The notes below the pieces were generated by a model, which had not been told where the DNA came from, searched no databases, and saw only the letters and a program-made list of their open reading frames with translations. A stretch of DNA of 35,814 nt from Anaerolineales bacterium (GTDB taxonomy: Bacteria; Chloroflexota; Anaerolineae; Anaerolineales; Villigracilaceae): positions 1-35,814 of the forward strand of contig JADLCG010000149.1 of assembly GCA_020847355.1 (NCBI GenBank). The letters run 5' to 3'. The number at the start of each line of letters is the position of its first letter. Within the stretch, counting starts at the first letter, position 1. A program made the position numbers and the translations under genes. This document shows, piece after piece, positions 15,798 to 24,253 of the stretch.

Positions 15798-18700
15798 TTA
15801 TCCGCGCTTCAGCATATCGTCAGTCACCTGATCGAGCCGCAAACTGATCACCTGACTGGCTGAATCTTTGCCCATCGTAATTCCATAGATCACGTCCGCG
15901 GCTTGGACGGTATTGCGATTATGTGTGATGACGATAAATTGCGTATCTTTGCTCAAATCCACCAGCAAATCGCGGAAGCGCCCCACGTTGGCTTCGTCAA
16001 GCATGGCGTCCACTTCGTCCATTACGCAAACCGGCGTGGGCGAGACTTTGAGCAACGCAAAGACCAAAGCAATCGCGGTCAAACTGCGTTCGCCGCCGGA
16101 AAGCAAACCCAAGCCTTGCTCGCGCCGACCCGGCAAACGCGCTTCAATTTCAATTCCCGTTTCGACTAAATTTTCAGGATCGGTTAATGCCAGCCGCGCC
16201 GAGCCGCCGCCAAACAAGCGCACGAACGTCTCGCGGAATTGTTTATCCACCGCGTCAAATGTGCGCGAAAATTCTTGTTTAGTGAGTTCGTCCAACTCAG
16301 CCACCACTTGTTTGAGATCCGCTTCGGCTTTGTTCAAATCTTCCACTTGCGATTTCATAAACGTATAGCGTTCGCTCTCTTGCTCGTACTCATTTTTCGC
16401 ATCCGGGTTGATCGGTCCCATGCGGCGAATTTGTCCGCGCGCCTGAGCAAGTTGCTCTTCAAGTTTCGGGTCAAGTTCCGTGAGGACGGGCAATTGCTCC
16501 ACCATGCCGTCTAACGGCAAAGGCACAGGTCCAGAAACCTCTGCCGCGTATTCAAACATCACCAAGCCGAAATCATCCATGATTTTTTGGCGTAAATTAT
16601 CGAGGGCTTCCTGCTTGCGCGTTTGCTCTAATTGCACCTGACCAAATAATCTTTCTGTGCCGGCAAACCCGCGTTGCGCGTGCGCTTCGGCTTCTTGCAG
16701 GCGCGCTTCTTCTTGTTCGGCAGATTCTAAATCTTTTTCAACCGGCTCAATTTGTACGCGCATTTTTTCAATTTCAACATGTAAGGCGCTTTCGCGTTCG
16801 CGTAAGTTGGCTTTATCGCTGTCTAAACTATTCAGCGTTTTTTCGGTTTCCTGCAAGCGCGAAGCCAATTCCACGCGGCGCGCGTCTTCTCTGGTAATTT
16901 CTTTGGCTCTTTCGTCGCGCTTCGCGTTTGCCGCCTGAACGCTTTGTTCGCTCACTGCCATGCGCGTCGCCCAATAGGAAGTCTGTTCCAACAGTTCATC
17001 GGCGGAAGTTTCGCCAAATTTAGCCGCGATACTTTTCAATTCAGCTTGGGCTTCAGCGGCGCGGGTTTCCACTTCGTTTTGCGCCTCAAGAACTTTTTGT
17101 TGAATGGATTTTGATTCTTGCGTTTCATTTTCCAGTTGACTTAATTGATTCCTCTGCCATTCAAGTTGGCGCGCAGTCGCTTCAGACTCAAGCGAAGCTT
17201 GTTGCTCATGCTCTTGCATTTCTCCCAGCCGAATACGCGCTTCGCGCGCGTCTGTTTCCGCTTGGGTCAATTCGCGTTGGGCTTGAGCTAGCTGATTGGA
17301 CAGCCCTTCAACGGCGGTATTTGATTCGGCTAATTGCGCGAGGAGTCTGCTGAGGGTGGCTTCAAAAGTTTGCTTTTGGCGCGACCTGCCCAAAGTCGAG
17401 GAAGAGGCGGTTTTTCCCGCGATCACCAGCCCGTCTCCGCGAAAGACTTCGCCGCGCAGAGTCACGATCCGCGCGTGTGTTGGCAAGCGTTGAATCAATT
17501 CGTATGCGGCGTTGCGGTCGCGGACGATTAAGGTCTGCCCCAATAAAATCTTGACGGCGTTTTTATATTCGTTTGAAACGCCGACTAATTCCGAAGCGAC
17601 TCCGAGAATGGTTTCGGAAGCGCTTGGGACGCTTAATATTTCCGCAGTGTGGTGCGTGGGTAATAATGCGGCGCGGCTGGCGTCGCCGGATTCGAGCAGT
17701 TGGAGCGCGTCTTCAAGTTGATCGGTTTCAATCAGCACGGCGTCCAGCGCATCGCCGAGCGCGGCGGTGATCGCAGTTTCAAGTTCGGCAGGGACTTCTA
17801 AGGCGGCGCTCAAAGCGCTCTGCGCGCCTTGCAATTTGGCTTGGCGAGTCGCATCCAGCAGATAACGCGCGCCTTCGGCGTAGCCAGCCAGCGTTTGCTC
17901 GGCTTGTTCCAATACTTCAAGTTGCGCTTTGGCGCGGGAATGTTCGGATTCTTCGATGGTGCGCTGTTCAAGCGCCGCGCGCCGCGTTTCTTCGATAGTA
18001 GCGGCTTCGCTCTTTTTATTGAGCAAGCGCTCTTCGGCGGCTTGTAATTCAAGGCTGGCTTTTTCTTTTTCGCGTTTTGCATTTTCAAAAAAAGCTTTTG
18101 CTTGATTGGCTGAAATTTCATTGGAACGGATTGAAACTTTAGTTTGTTCGATCTTTTGATTTTGCGTTTCAAGGCGCGATTTCAATTCATCGAGACGAGC
18201 GTTGTTTTCGGCGCGCGATTGACTCAGCGCTTCAATTTGACTGCGCGTTTGCGCGGATTGCGCTTCTAAAGCGCCGCGTTCCGCCTGACGAGTTTGCAGA
18301 GCGTTTTGCGCGCTGGTCAGTTGCGCTTTAGCTTCTTCCAACTCCGTTTGAATGCGCGCTACTTCTTGTTCGGCTTCTGCAAACCGCTCGCGGGCGAGGT
18401 GTAAATCGTTGGTTGCATGTTCCTGATCGGAGAGGATGGAAACTTGCGCGGAAGTGAGCGCGCGGCGGCGTTCTTCAAAAACGGCGAGTTCGCGGCTGAT
18501 GGCTTCTCTTTGCGTGTGCAGTTCCGCCGATTGACGATGCCAGCCGTTTAGCTGTAAGCGCAAACCGGAGAGTTTTTCGCGGAAGGAAGCGTAGTGCGCT
18601 TGCGCTTGTTCGTGGATTTCGCGCGCTTCTTGAACGCGCAGTTCTTGCGCGCGCGCGGATTCGCGCACGTCGGTTAGATCGCGTTGGGCGCGATGCCAGT

Positions 18701-19403
18701 GGAATCCATACCAATCGCGCAGAATCAACTTCAAGTCCGCTTGGATGCGGGCAAAATCAATTGCGCGTTTTGCTTGGCGTTCCAAACTTTTTAGGCGCGG
18801 CTCAAGTTCTGCCATAATATCCAGCACGCGCTCTAAATTGTGCTTGGTGCTTTCCAGCCTTTTTAGCGCATCATCGCGGCGCGCGCGATACAAACCGACG
18901 CCCGCGGCTTCTTCAAAGAGACGGCGGCGATCGTCGGCTTTTAGCGCTAAAGATGCATCCACCAAGCCTTGACCGAGAATCGTGTACGTTCGTTCGCTCA
19001 AACCGGCTTGGGCGAGGAGTTCGTTCATTTCGCGCAGGCGGATATGTTGACCGTTGAGCAGATATTCGTTACGTCCATCGCGATGGGCAACGCGCGACAT
19101 TTCCACTTCGGAGAAATCTACCGGCAACCATTGCGTGGAATTATCAAAGGTGATCGTGGCTTGGGCTAAGCCGGCGCGCGCGCGTTGTTCCGAACCGGCG
19201 AAGATCATGTCTTCGGTTTTTTTACCGCGCAGTAAAGCGTAGGATTGTTCGCCGAGCGCCCAGCGTAGCGAATCGGCAATGTTGGATTTGCCCGACCCGT
19301 TAGGACCGACAATGGCGGTAACGCCCGGCGCAAATTCAAAGACCGAGCGTGAGGCGAAAGTTTTGTAACCTTGTAGTTCGAGTGATTTTAGACGAAGAGG
19401 CAT
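15798..19403 (-). CDS. smc: Chromosome segregation protein SMC
   Basis: 1201 residues, full length. Walker A GPNGSGKSN is at 33-41. Two long coiled coils (about 170-500 and 660-1000) flank a hinge at about 500-650 (AALEVPAELETAITAALGDA). The signature LSGGERSLTAIAL begins at about 1101 and Walker B CVMDEVDAMLDEAN has D1129/E1130. SMC dimers with ScpA and ScpB load on and compact the chromosome. The start is 30 bases downstream of the rnc stop, giving the common rnc-smc pair. ScpA/ScpB and ftsY are not in the window. No frameshift is seen. Confidence 0.97.
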   Translation of the reverse strand: MPLRLKSLELQGYKTFASRSVFEFAPGVTAIVGPNGSGKSNIADSLRWALGEQSYALLRGKKTEDMIFAGSEQRARAGLAQATITFDNSTQWLPVDFSEVEMSRVAHRDGRNEYLLNGQHIRLREMNELLAQAGLSERTYTILGQGLVDASLALKADDRRRLFEEAAGVGLYRARRDDALKRLESTKHNLERVLDIMAELEPRLKSLERQAKRAIDFARIQADLKLILRDWYGFHWHRAQRDLTDVRESARAQELRVQEAREIHEQAQAHYASFREKLSGLRLQLNGWHRQSAELHTQREAISRELAVFEERRRALTSAQVSILSDQEHATNDLHLARERFAEAEQEVARIQTELEEAKAQLTSAQNALQTRQAERGALEAQSAQTRSQIEALSQSRAENNARLDELKSRLETQNQKIEQTKVSIRSNEISANQAKAFFENAKREKEKASLELQAAEERLLNKKSEAATIEETRRAALEQRTIEESEHSRAKAQLEVLEQAEQTLAGYAEGARYLLDATRQAKLQGAQSALSAALEVPAELETAITAALGDALDAVLIETDQLEDALQLLESGDASRAALLPTHHTAEILSVPSASETILGVASELVGVSNEYKNAVKILLGQTLIVRDRNAAYELIQRLPTHARIVTLRGEVFRGDGLVIAGKTASSSTLGRSRQKQTFEATLSRLLAQLAESNTAVEGLSNQLAQAQRELTQAETDAREARIRLGEMQEHEQQASLESEATARQLEWQRNQLSQLENETQESKSIQQKVLEAQNEVETRAAEAQAELKSIAAKFGETSADELLEQTSYWATRMAVSEQSVQAANAKRDERAKEITREDARRVELASRLQETEKTLNSLDSDKANLRERESALHVEIEKMRVQIEPVEKDLESAEQEEARLQEAEAHAQRGFAGTERLFGQVQLEQTRKQEALDNLRQKIMDDFGLVMFEYAAEVSGPVPLPLDGMVEQLPVLTELDPKLEEQLAQARGQIRRMGPINPDAKNEYEQESERYTFMKSQVEDLNKAEADLKQVVAELDELTKQEFSRTFDAVDKQFRETFVRLFGGGSARLALTDPENLVETGIEIEARLPGRREQGLGLLSGGERSLTAIALVFALLKVSPTPVCVMDEVDAMLDEANVGRFRDLLVDLSKDTQFIVITHNRNTVQAADVIYGITMGKDSASQVISLRLDQVTDDMLKRG

Positions 19404-19433
19404 GTTGATTGACGGCTTCTGTATTCTATAATT

Positions 19434-20150
19434 TTATTGGCTTGTCCAGCGCTTGAGCGCATCTTTGGCGGCGGCGCGTTCGGCGGCGCTTTTGCTTGTG
19501 CCAGAACCGCGCCCTTTTACTTCTCCCGCAATTTCAACTTCCACTTCAAAAACTTTGGCGTGATCGGGTCCGCTACTTTGGACGACTTTATAATGCGGCA
19601 TTCCCAGCTTGACGGATTGCGAGCGTTCTTGCAGTTCGCTTTTTGGATCTTGAATTTCATCGAGGATTGATTCGCGTCTGTGTTCAAGCAGGGGATTGAC
19701 GAACTGTCGGACTGCGCTCAAGCCTGCTTCTAAATAAATAGCGCCGATCAACGCCTCAAAAGCAGAACCTAAAACGCTCTCGCGGGCGTGACCGCCAGTG
19801 GCTTGTTCTCCGTGACCCAGCCGAAGCGCCGCGGCGAGATTGATCTGGCGCGCAAAATTGGCAAGTTGCGCGTTTTGAACGAGGTTGGAGCGTATCTTGG
19901 TGAGAGCGCCTTCCGGCAATTCCGGAAAGCGGTGATACGCCCATTCGCCGACGATGAAATCCAGCACGGCATCGCCGAGGAATTCCAAGCGTTCGTTGTC
20001 TTCGCTGGTTTCGTGCGCGTGTTCGTTGGCGTAAGAGCGATGGGTAAGCGCGCGCGTCAGCAGGGATAAATTTTCAAAGGGCAAACCCAGCCTGCGGTTG
20101 AAGGCTGAAGCGGATTCTTCATCCCGTTGCGAATGTGTGTGAGGCTTCAC
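19434..20150 (-). CDS. rnc: Ribonuclease III
   Basis: 238 residues with a GTG start (GGGAG 8 bases upstream). The RNase III domain has the signature NERLEFLGDAVLD with E56 and D60, and SAFEALIGAIYLEAG with E132. The position three residues before E132, usually an Asp metal ligand (D114 in E. coli), is S129 here. The double-stranded RNA-binding domain spans about 168-236 (DPKSELQERSQ, HYKVVQSSGPDH, GSGTSKSAAERAAAKDAL). It processes rRNA precursors and structured mRNAs. First gene of rnc-smc. Confidence 0.95.
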   Translation of the reverse strand: MKPHTHSQRDEESASAFNRRLGLPFENLSLLTRALTHRSYANEHAHETSEDNERLEFLGDAVLDFIVGEWAYHRFPELPEGALTKIRSNLVQNAQLANFARQINLAAALRLGHGEQATGGHARESVLGSAFEALIGAIYLEAGLSAVRQFVNPLLEHRRESILDEIQDPKSELQERSQSVKLGMPHYKVVQSSGPDHAKVFEVEVEIAGEVKGRGSGTSKSAAERAAAKDALKRWTSQ

Positions 20151-20184
20151 GGAAATCTCCCGTTGAACTCAGGGAGCGATGTTC

Positions 20185-20201
20185 CCTCACGTCCGGTGAG
20201 G
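20185..20201. repeat. Small hairpin in the rnc leader region
   Basis: CCTCAC (20185-20190) and GTGAGG (20196-20201) form a 6-bp stem with a 5-base loop, about 35 bases before the rnc start. It could be a site for rnc self-regulation, but the stem is short. Nothing else is clear in the 161-bp divergent gap apart from a TAGAAT at 20282-20287 that might be the -10 of the next gene. Confidence 0.3.
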
Positions 20202-20311
20202 AAGCTTCGTTCACGTAGTTCGTTAAAATTTGAGCGGGCTGAATTGTAACCTGATTTTTTTCAAGAAGCTATTTTTTAAGATAGAATCAACCAGTTTTGC
20301 GAGGAGAAACA

Positions 20312-21253
20312 ATGACTGAAGTGAGCAACGAAACTAGATTTTTACACGCCGTGCAGATGGGCTTAGGCGCGTGGCAGTGGGGCGACCGCGTGATCTGGGG
20401 TTATGGGCAAGCTTATACGGACGACGATATCCGCAAAGCGTTTGAGGCTTCTTTGAATATGGGGGTTCAGTTTGTAGATACGGCTGAAATTTACGGTTCG
20501 GGATATTCGGAACGTTTGTTGGGGATTTTTTTGAAGGAGACCGAACAGCCGGTTTTGGTAGCGACAAAATTTTTCCCCTGGCCCTGGCGGTTTTGGAAAA
20601 GTTCTTTACTTTCAGCTTTGAAACATAGCTTGGAAAGACTGGGCTTAGAATCTGTGGATTTATACCAAGCCCACGCGCCGTCTTGGGTGATGACTCCAGA
20701 GACGATGATGGAGGGGATGGTGGAATGCGTTCAACGAGGCTTGACCCGTACGGTGGGCGTTTCTAATTTTGGGCAAAAGAATATGATCCGCGCTTATACA
20801 ACTTTGGCGCGGCATGGCATTCCGCTGGCTTCTAATCAGGTGCATTATAGTTTGTTGAATCGTGAAGTGGAGAAGAATGGGACGCTGGCGCGCTGTCAGG
20901 AATTGGGCGTGCGCTTGATCGCCTATTCTCCTTTGGAAGAAGGCTTGCTCACCGGAAAATATTCCGTCGAGAATCCGCCGCCGGGCATTCGCAGTTCGCA
21001 ATATGCCGACTTGCTTAAAAGAATTCCGCCGGTGATTAAGTTGTTGCAAGAGATCGGTTTGAATTACGGCGATAAAACCATCGCGCAGGTGGCTCTGAAT
21101 TGGCTGATCTGCAAAGGCGCGCTCCCGATTCCGGGCGCGAAGAATGCCGCTCAAGCCGAGCAAAATGCCGGCGGCGCAGGCTGGCAGTTATCTGCGGAAG
21201 ATGTCGCCAAATTGGATGAAGCGACCGATAATATTAAAGAGTATGGGAAATAG
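20312..21253 (+). CDS. Aldo/keto reductase
   Basis: 313 residues from ATG 20312 (GAGGAG 5 bases upstream; a TTG at 20297 is in frame but would include the ribosome site). The TIM-barrel catalytic tetrad is D56, Y61 (FVDTAEIYGSGYSE), K86 (VLVATKFF) and H121 (DLYQAHAPS). The NADP-binding end shows GALPIPGAKNAAQAEQNAGG. It probably reduces aldehydes or ketones with NADPH; the substrate is unknown. It stands alone and converges with the YbaK-type gene. Confidence 0.92.
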   Translation: MTEVSNETRFLHAVQMGLGAWQWGDRVIWGYGQAYTDDDIRKAFEASLNMGVQFVDTAEIYGSGYSERLLGIFLKETEQPVLVATKFFPWPWRFWKSSLLSALKHSLERLGLESVDLYQAHAPSWVMTPETMMEGMVECVQRGLTRTVGVSNFGQKNMIRAYTTLARHGIPLASNQVHYSLLNREVEKNGTLARCQELGVRLIAYSPLEEGLLTGKYSVENPPPGIRSSQYADLLKRIPPVIKLLQEIGLNYGDKTIAQVALNWLICKGALPIPGAKNAAQAEQNAGGAGWQLSAEDVAKLDEATDNIKEYGK

Positions 21254-21271
21254 GAAAAACCGCAACATCAG

Positions 21272-21751
21272 TTACTTAACTTGCACGATTTTCCCATCCG
21301 TCATTTTTTGCAAATCGTCGGTTTTCAACTCAAAGATGGCGTTGGGCGTTCCCGCCGCCGCCCAGATCGTTGGATATTGTAAGAAATCTTCGTCTAAATA
21401 AGTTTCCATCTTTTGCGCGTGACCAATCGGCGGCACGCCGCCAATGGCAAAGCCGGTGACGGCGCGCGCAAAATCCGCGTCCGCTTTGCCAATTGGCTCG
21501 CCGGCGTATGCGCTGATAAGTTTTTCGTTGACGCGATTCGCGCCGCTGGTCAAAACCAGAATAGGTTTTTGACTTGTTTTGCCCATAAAAATCAGCGACT
21601 TAACGATTTGACCAAGTTCGCAACCGGCGCGGTCGGCGGCTTCTTGCGCCGTGCGCGTGGATTCGACATGCTCGATAACCTGATAGGTATAGCCGAGCGA
21701 ATTTAATAAATCTTGAATTTTTTGCGCGGAAGGGGAAAGGTGATTTGTCAT
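21272..21751 (-). CDS. YbaK/EbsC-type aminoacyl-tRNA deacylase
   Basis: 159 residues, standard for the family. Motifs: STRTAQEAADRAGCELGQIVKSL with conserved K51, VLTSGANRVNEKLIS, AVTGFAIGGVPPIGHA and a late AAAGTPNAIFEL. Relatives hydrolyse mischarged Cys- or Ala-tRNA(Pro). No Shine-Dalgarno precedes the ATG, and a TATAAT on this strand ends 6 bases before it, so a leaderless mRNA is likely. It diverges from the methyltransferase gene by only 20 bp. Confidence 0.92.
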   Translation of the reverse strand: MTNHLSPSAQKIQDLLNSLGYTYQVIEHVESTRTAQEAADRAGCELGQIVKSLIFMGKTSQKPILVLTSGANRVNEKLISAYAGEPIGKADADFARAVTGFAIGGVPPIGHAQKMETYLDEDFLQYPTIWAAAGTPNAIFELKTDDLQKMTDGKIVQVK

Positions 21752-21757
21752 CGCTCA

Positions 21758-21765
21758 ATTATAAT
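21758..21765. promoter_or_regulatory. Symmetric bidirectional -10 element with leaderless starts on both sides
   Basis: The perfect palindrome CAATTATAATTG (21756-21767) contains TATAAT on the plus strand (21760-21765) and TATAAT on the minus strand (21763-21758). Each hexamer is followed by exactly 6 bases and then an ATG (21772 plus, 21751 minus), so transcription should start at or near the A of each start codon. The two boxes overlap by 4 bp. No convincing -35 is seen on either side. Confidence 0.75.
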
Positions 21766-21771
21766 TGCTGA

Positions 21772-22464
21772 ATGCCCACTCAAGCGGAGATTTACCGAAC
21801 CGAAGGCGATAAGTATGAAGCTTTGGTCGCCCGAGAAGATTATCAGGGGAATATTCTCAAAGCCCTGACTGAAATTGTTGATTTACAAGATCGCCGCGCG
21901 CTGGACCTCGGAGCTGGCTCTGGACGATTGACTTGTTTGCTCGCTCCGTACACGCGTTCAATTAAGGCATTTGACCTTTCAAAAGAGATGTTGCGCGTTT
22001 GCCGTAATAAACTTTCCAAGACGAAACTGACCAATTGGCAAGTTGGGCTTGCCGACCATCGTCAACTGCCCGTTGCGAGCGCCTCCGCAGATTTGGCTGT
22101 CTCGGGCTGGAGCGTGAGTTACCTTGCCGTATGGAATCCTGATTCGTGGCGGAGCGAATTGGAAAAATGGCTGGGTGAAATGAAGCGCGTGTTAAGACCG
22201 GGCAGTTTTATCGTTCTGTTTGAATCGCTAGGCACGGGGAACGAAGAGCCGCTTCAGTTGGATCATCTCAGAGAATTTTATGGCTGGCTGGATGAAACCG
22301 GCTTTCAAAATAAAATCATCCGCACCGACTATCAATTTGCAACGCTTCAAGAAGCCGAAGAACTCACGCGCTTTTTCTTCGGCTCTGAATTAGGCGATAC
22401 GGTGAAGAAAAATAATTGGACGATTTTGCCGGAATGTACCGGCGTGTGGCGGTTGAAAATCTAA
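21772..22464 (+). CDS. Class I SAM-dependent methyltransferase
   Basis: 230 residues. The SAM-binding motif is ALDLGAGSGRL (about 43-53), followed by KAFDLSKEMLRVCRNKL, the acidic strand region near LADHRQLPVASASADLAVSGW, and MKRVLRPGSFIVLFESLG. It looks like a Methyltransf_11-type enzyme with a short C-terminal cap; the substrate is unknown. No Shine-Dalgarno; the ATG lies 6 bases after a perfect -10, so the mRNA is probably leaderless. Divergent from the YbaK-type gene and convergent with the membrane protein at 22472. Confidence 0.88.
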   Translation: MPTQAEIYRTEGDKYEALVAREDYQGNILKALTEIVDLQDRRALDLGAGSGRLTCLLAPYTRSIKAFDLSKEMLRVCRNKLSKTKLTNWQVGLADHRQLPVASASADLAVSGWSVSYLAVWNPDSWRSELEKWLGEMKRVLRPGSFIVLFESLGTGNEEPLQLDHLREFYGWLDETGFQNKIIRTDYQFATLQEAEELTRFFFGSELGDTVKKNNWTILPECTGVWRLKI

Positions 22465-22471
22465 GCGGAAT

Positions 22472-23032
22472 TTAGGCTTGGATTTTGAATTTATTTTTAA
22501 TCGCCATAACCAGCCCGATCAAGATCAGTAAAATAGACGCGCCTGCAAAGAGCCATTTGATTGCGATGAAACCGAAGAGCGCCCAGCCGAGCGAGGCAGG
22601 TTGGGCGGGAAAAATTGAAAGTAAAGCGACAATAGTTAAGTTTTCAAGCAAATCAAAAAGATAAGCGCCGAGCGGCAGGATGTTCCATTTGCGGATTGGG
22701 TTGCCGGTTTCAAAGCCGCGTTTGAACAGCCAAGAGATCAATAAGCTAAAAGCCAACAAATAGATAATTGGATAAATGAGATCGGCGGTCAATTCGACAT
22801 TGCGATAGAAAGTACGTCCCGTCTCGCCGTATATTTCAATCATTTTGAAGAGTTTGTCTGGCGGGGCTAGGAACATTAGGTCTAAAGGCTGTTCTAAACC
22901 TGTGCCGCTTTTCATCAGACCGCCGATGAGCGGCATGAGAAAACCGACGAAGAATAGGTCTAGGATTATAAGAATTAGAACAACCCAGCCATTTGCCCGC
23001 TCGTATAACTTACTTGAAATATTTTGTAACAT
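22472..23032 (-). CDS. Unknown membrane protein
   Basis: 186 residues from ATG 23032, chosen because AGAGG lies 6 bases upstream and the longer reading frame to 23128 would overlap the DUF922 gene. Four hydrophobic segments: about 17-40, 85-105, 120-143 and 148-178. Between the first two is a loop of about 45 residues that should face one side. The family is not recognised. It follows the DUF922 lipoprotein by 37 bases in the same direction. Confidence 0.75.
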   Translation of the reverse strand: MLQNISSKLYERANGWVVLILIILDLFFVGFLMPLIGGLMKSGTGLEQPLDLMFLAPPDKLFKMIEIYGETGRTFYRNVELTADLIYPIIYLLAFSLLISWLFKRGFETGNPIRKWNILPLGAYLFDLLENLTIVALLSIFPAQPASLGWALFGFIAIKWLFAGASILLILIGLVMAIKNKFKIQA

Positions 23033-23069
23033 ATTTACCTCTATTAAATAAATATTGACTTTACAAAGC

Positions 23070-23708
23070 CTAGGGGAATTGCACTCCCTGAGTTCTTCCG
23101 TGATCTGTTTCCAGATCGTAGCTTTCATTCTCAGCGTTTAAGGCTTCCAACACTTGTTGAGCGGCGGCATCTGCGGTGAGGCAAGTTGCGTTTTGAATTG
23201 CAGTTTCCACTTCTTGATAATACTTGACGGTCTTATCAACATGCCCTTTTTCGTGCAAGGCTAAATTTTCGATATACCGATTCCAGCTTTGAATTAATTC
23301 TGGAGAAGCGTCTGCGGGCGGATTCCAGCGTGGAAATTCAACTTCGTTTTCGTAATCAACCACGGCAGTTTCAAGGTCGCATTCTGCCTGTCCGTAGCCG
23401 CTCCACGTCCAGGTGATGCGCCAAGTGGTCAGCGCGTCAAAGGCTTGGTTCGAGTGGTACGGATCGGTTGGGCGCGAGGCGTGGATCGAATCTACGATCT
23501 CGCTTGCGGTTGAGCCGCTCACGTCGTAAAAGAGCATATCCGCATTTTCAATTGAAATTGTTGCGACAGTGGCGTCGGAAAATTCGCTTGTACTGGTGGC
23601 GCTAGCAGAAGGAGGCGGAAGGCTTTCGTTGGGGAGGATTGTCTGGCAGGCTAAACTGGCGGCGATCAGCATAATTAAAGCCGCGCGGCTTGTAATGGAA
23701 AATTTCAT
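23070..23708 (-). CDS. Lipoprotein of the DUF922 family, predicted secreted zinc-dependent protease
   Basis: 212 residues. A lipobox (ASLAC, C21) ends the signal peptide, then a Ser/Pro/Thr-rich spacer reaches about residue 45. The conserved part has TWRITWTWSG, the zinc-binding HEKGH (H152/E153/H156) and TDHGRTQG at the end, matching DUF922. Family members are called predicted secreted zinc-dependent proteases, but the substrate is not known to me. GGGAG lies 6 bases before the ATG. It lies 19 bases after the Nudix stop and 37 before the membrane protein, so the three are probably one operon. Confidence 0.82.
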   Translation of the reverse strand: MKFSITSRAALIMLIAASLACQTILPNESLPPPSASATSTSEFSDATVATISIENADMLFYDVSGSTASEIVDSIHASRPTDPYHSNQAFDALTTWRITWTWSGYGQAECDLETAVVDYENEVEFPRWNPPADASPELIQSWNRYIENLALHEKGHVDKTVKYYQEVETAIQNATCLTADAAAQQVLEALNAENESYDLETDHGRTQGVQFP

Positions 23709-23727
23709 GGGCGCTCCCTTTGTTTTT

Positions 23728-24195
23728 TTATTTAATTAATGTTTCTTGATTGAGGAGCGCGTCTTCCACTCTCATTTTGTGTTGCCCGTGCATGGGCATG
23801 GCTTCCATTTCCGCCAAGCTAAAATAACCGAACGCAGTCGTTTCGTCGCTGAGACTTAATTCGCCTGAGATCAATTCCACCTCAAAACTGAGGATTAGGA
23901 AAGTCGCCTTGTTTCCATCGGGATAGATGACCAGCAAATCCGGGTTGCTATACACGCCGACTAAGCGCTTCACCCTGACTTTCAAGCCCGTTTCTTCCCA
24001 AATTTCTCGCTCGCACGCTTCGGCGGCGCTTTCTCCGGCTTCCATGCCGCCGCCGGGCAAGCACCAACGCCCGTTATCTGCGCGTTGCGTGAGCAGAACT
24101 TTTTCGCGGGTTTCGTCAAATAAAATTGCGCAACAGCCTGCGCGCAATTTTCCCTGCTTGCCGAGGCGCGGACCGTAGAGAACTTCTGTGGGCAT
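23728..24195 (-). CDS. Nudix hydrolase
   Basis: 155 residues from ATG 24195, supported by GGAG about 6 bases upstream; the longer frame to 24396 is antisense to the Thr/Pro linker of the neighbouring lipoprotein. The Nudix box runs from G49 to L71 (GGMEAGE, then CEREIWEETGL) and has all conserved Glu residues, so it should cleave a nucleoside diphosphate linked to another group with magnesium. Substrate unknown. First gene of the Nudix-DUF922-membrane protein run. Confidence 0.92.
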   Translation of the reverse strand: MPTEVLYGPRLGKQGKLRAGCCAILFDETREKVLLTQRADNGRWCLPGGGMEAGESAAEACEREIWEETGLKVRVKRLVGVYSNPDLLVIYPDGNKATFLILSFEVELISGELSLSDETTAFGYFSLAEMEAMPMHGQHKMRVEDALLNQETLIK

Positions 24196-24230
24196 GTTCA
24201 CTCCAAATATAGGATTGATATATTCCAAAG

Positions 24231-24236
24231 TATAAT
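24231..24236 (+). promoter_or_regulatory. -10 box of the lipoprotein gene
   Basis: Perfect TATAAT, with no good -35 at 16-18 bases. Transcription would start near 24243, only about 11 bases before the ATG, with GAAGGAG at the extreme 5' end. Confidence 0.5.
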
Positions 24237-24253
24237 CGTTTGAAGGAGAATTT

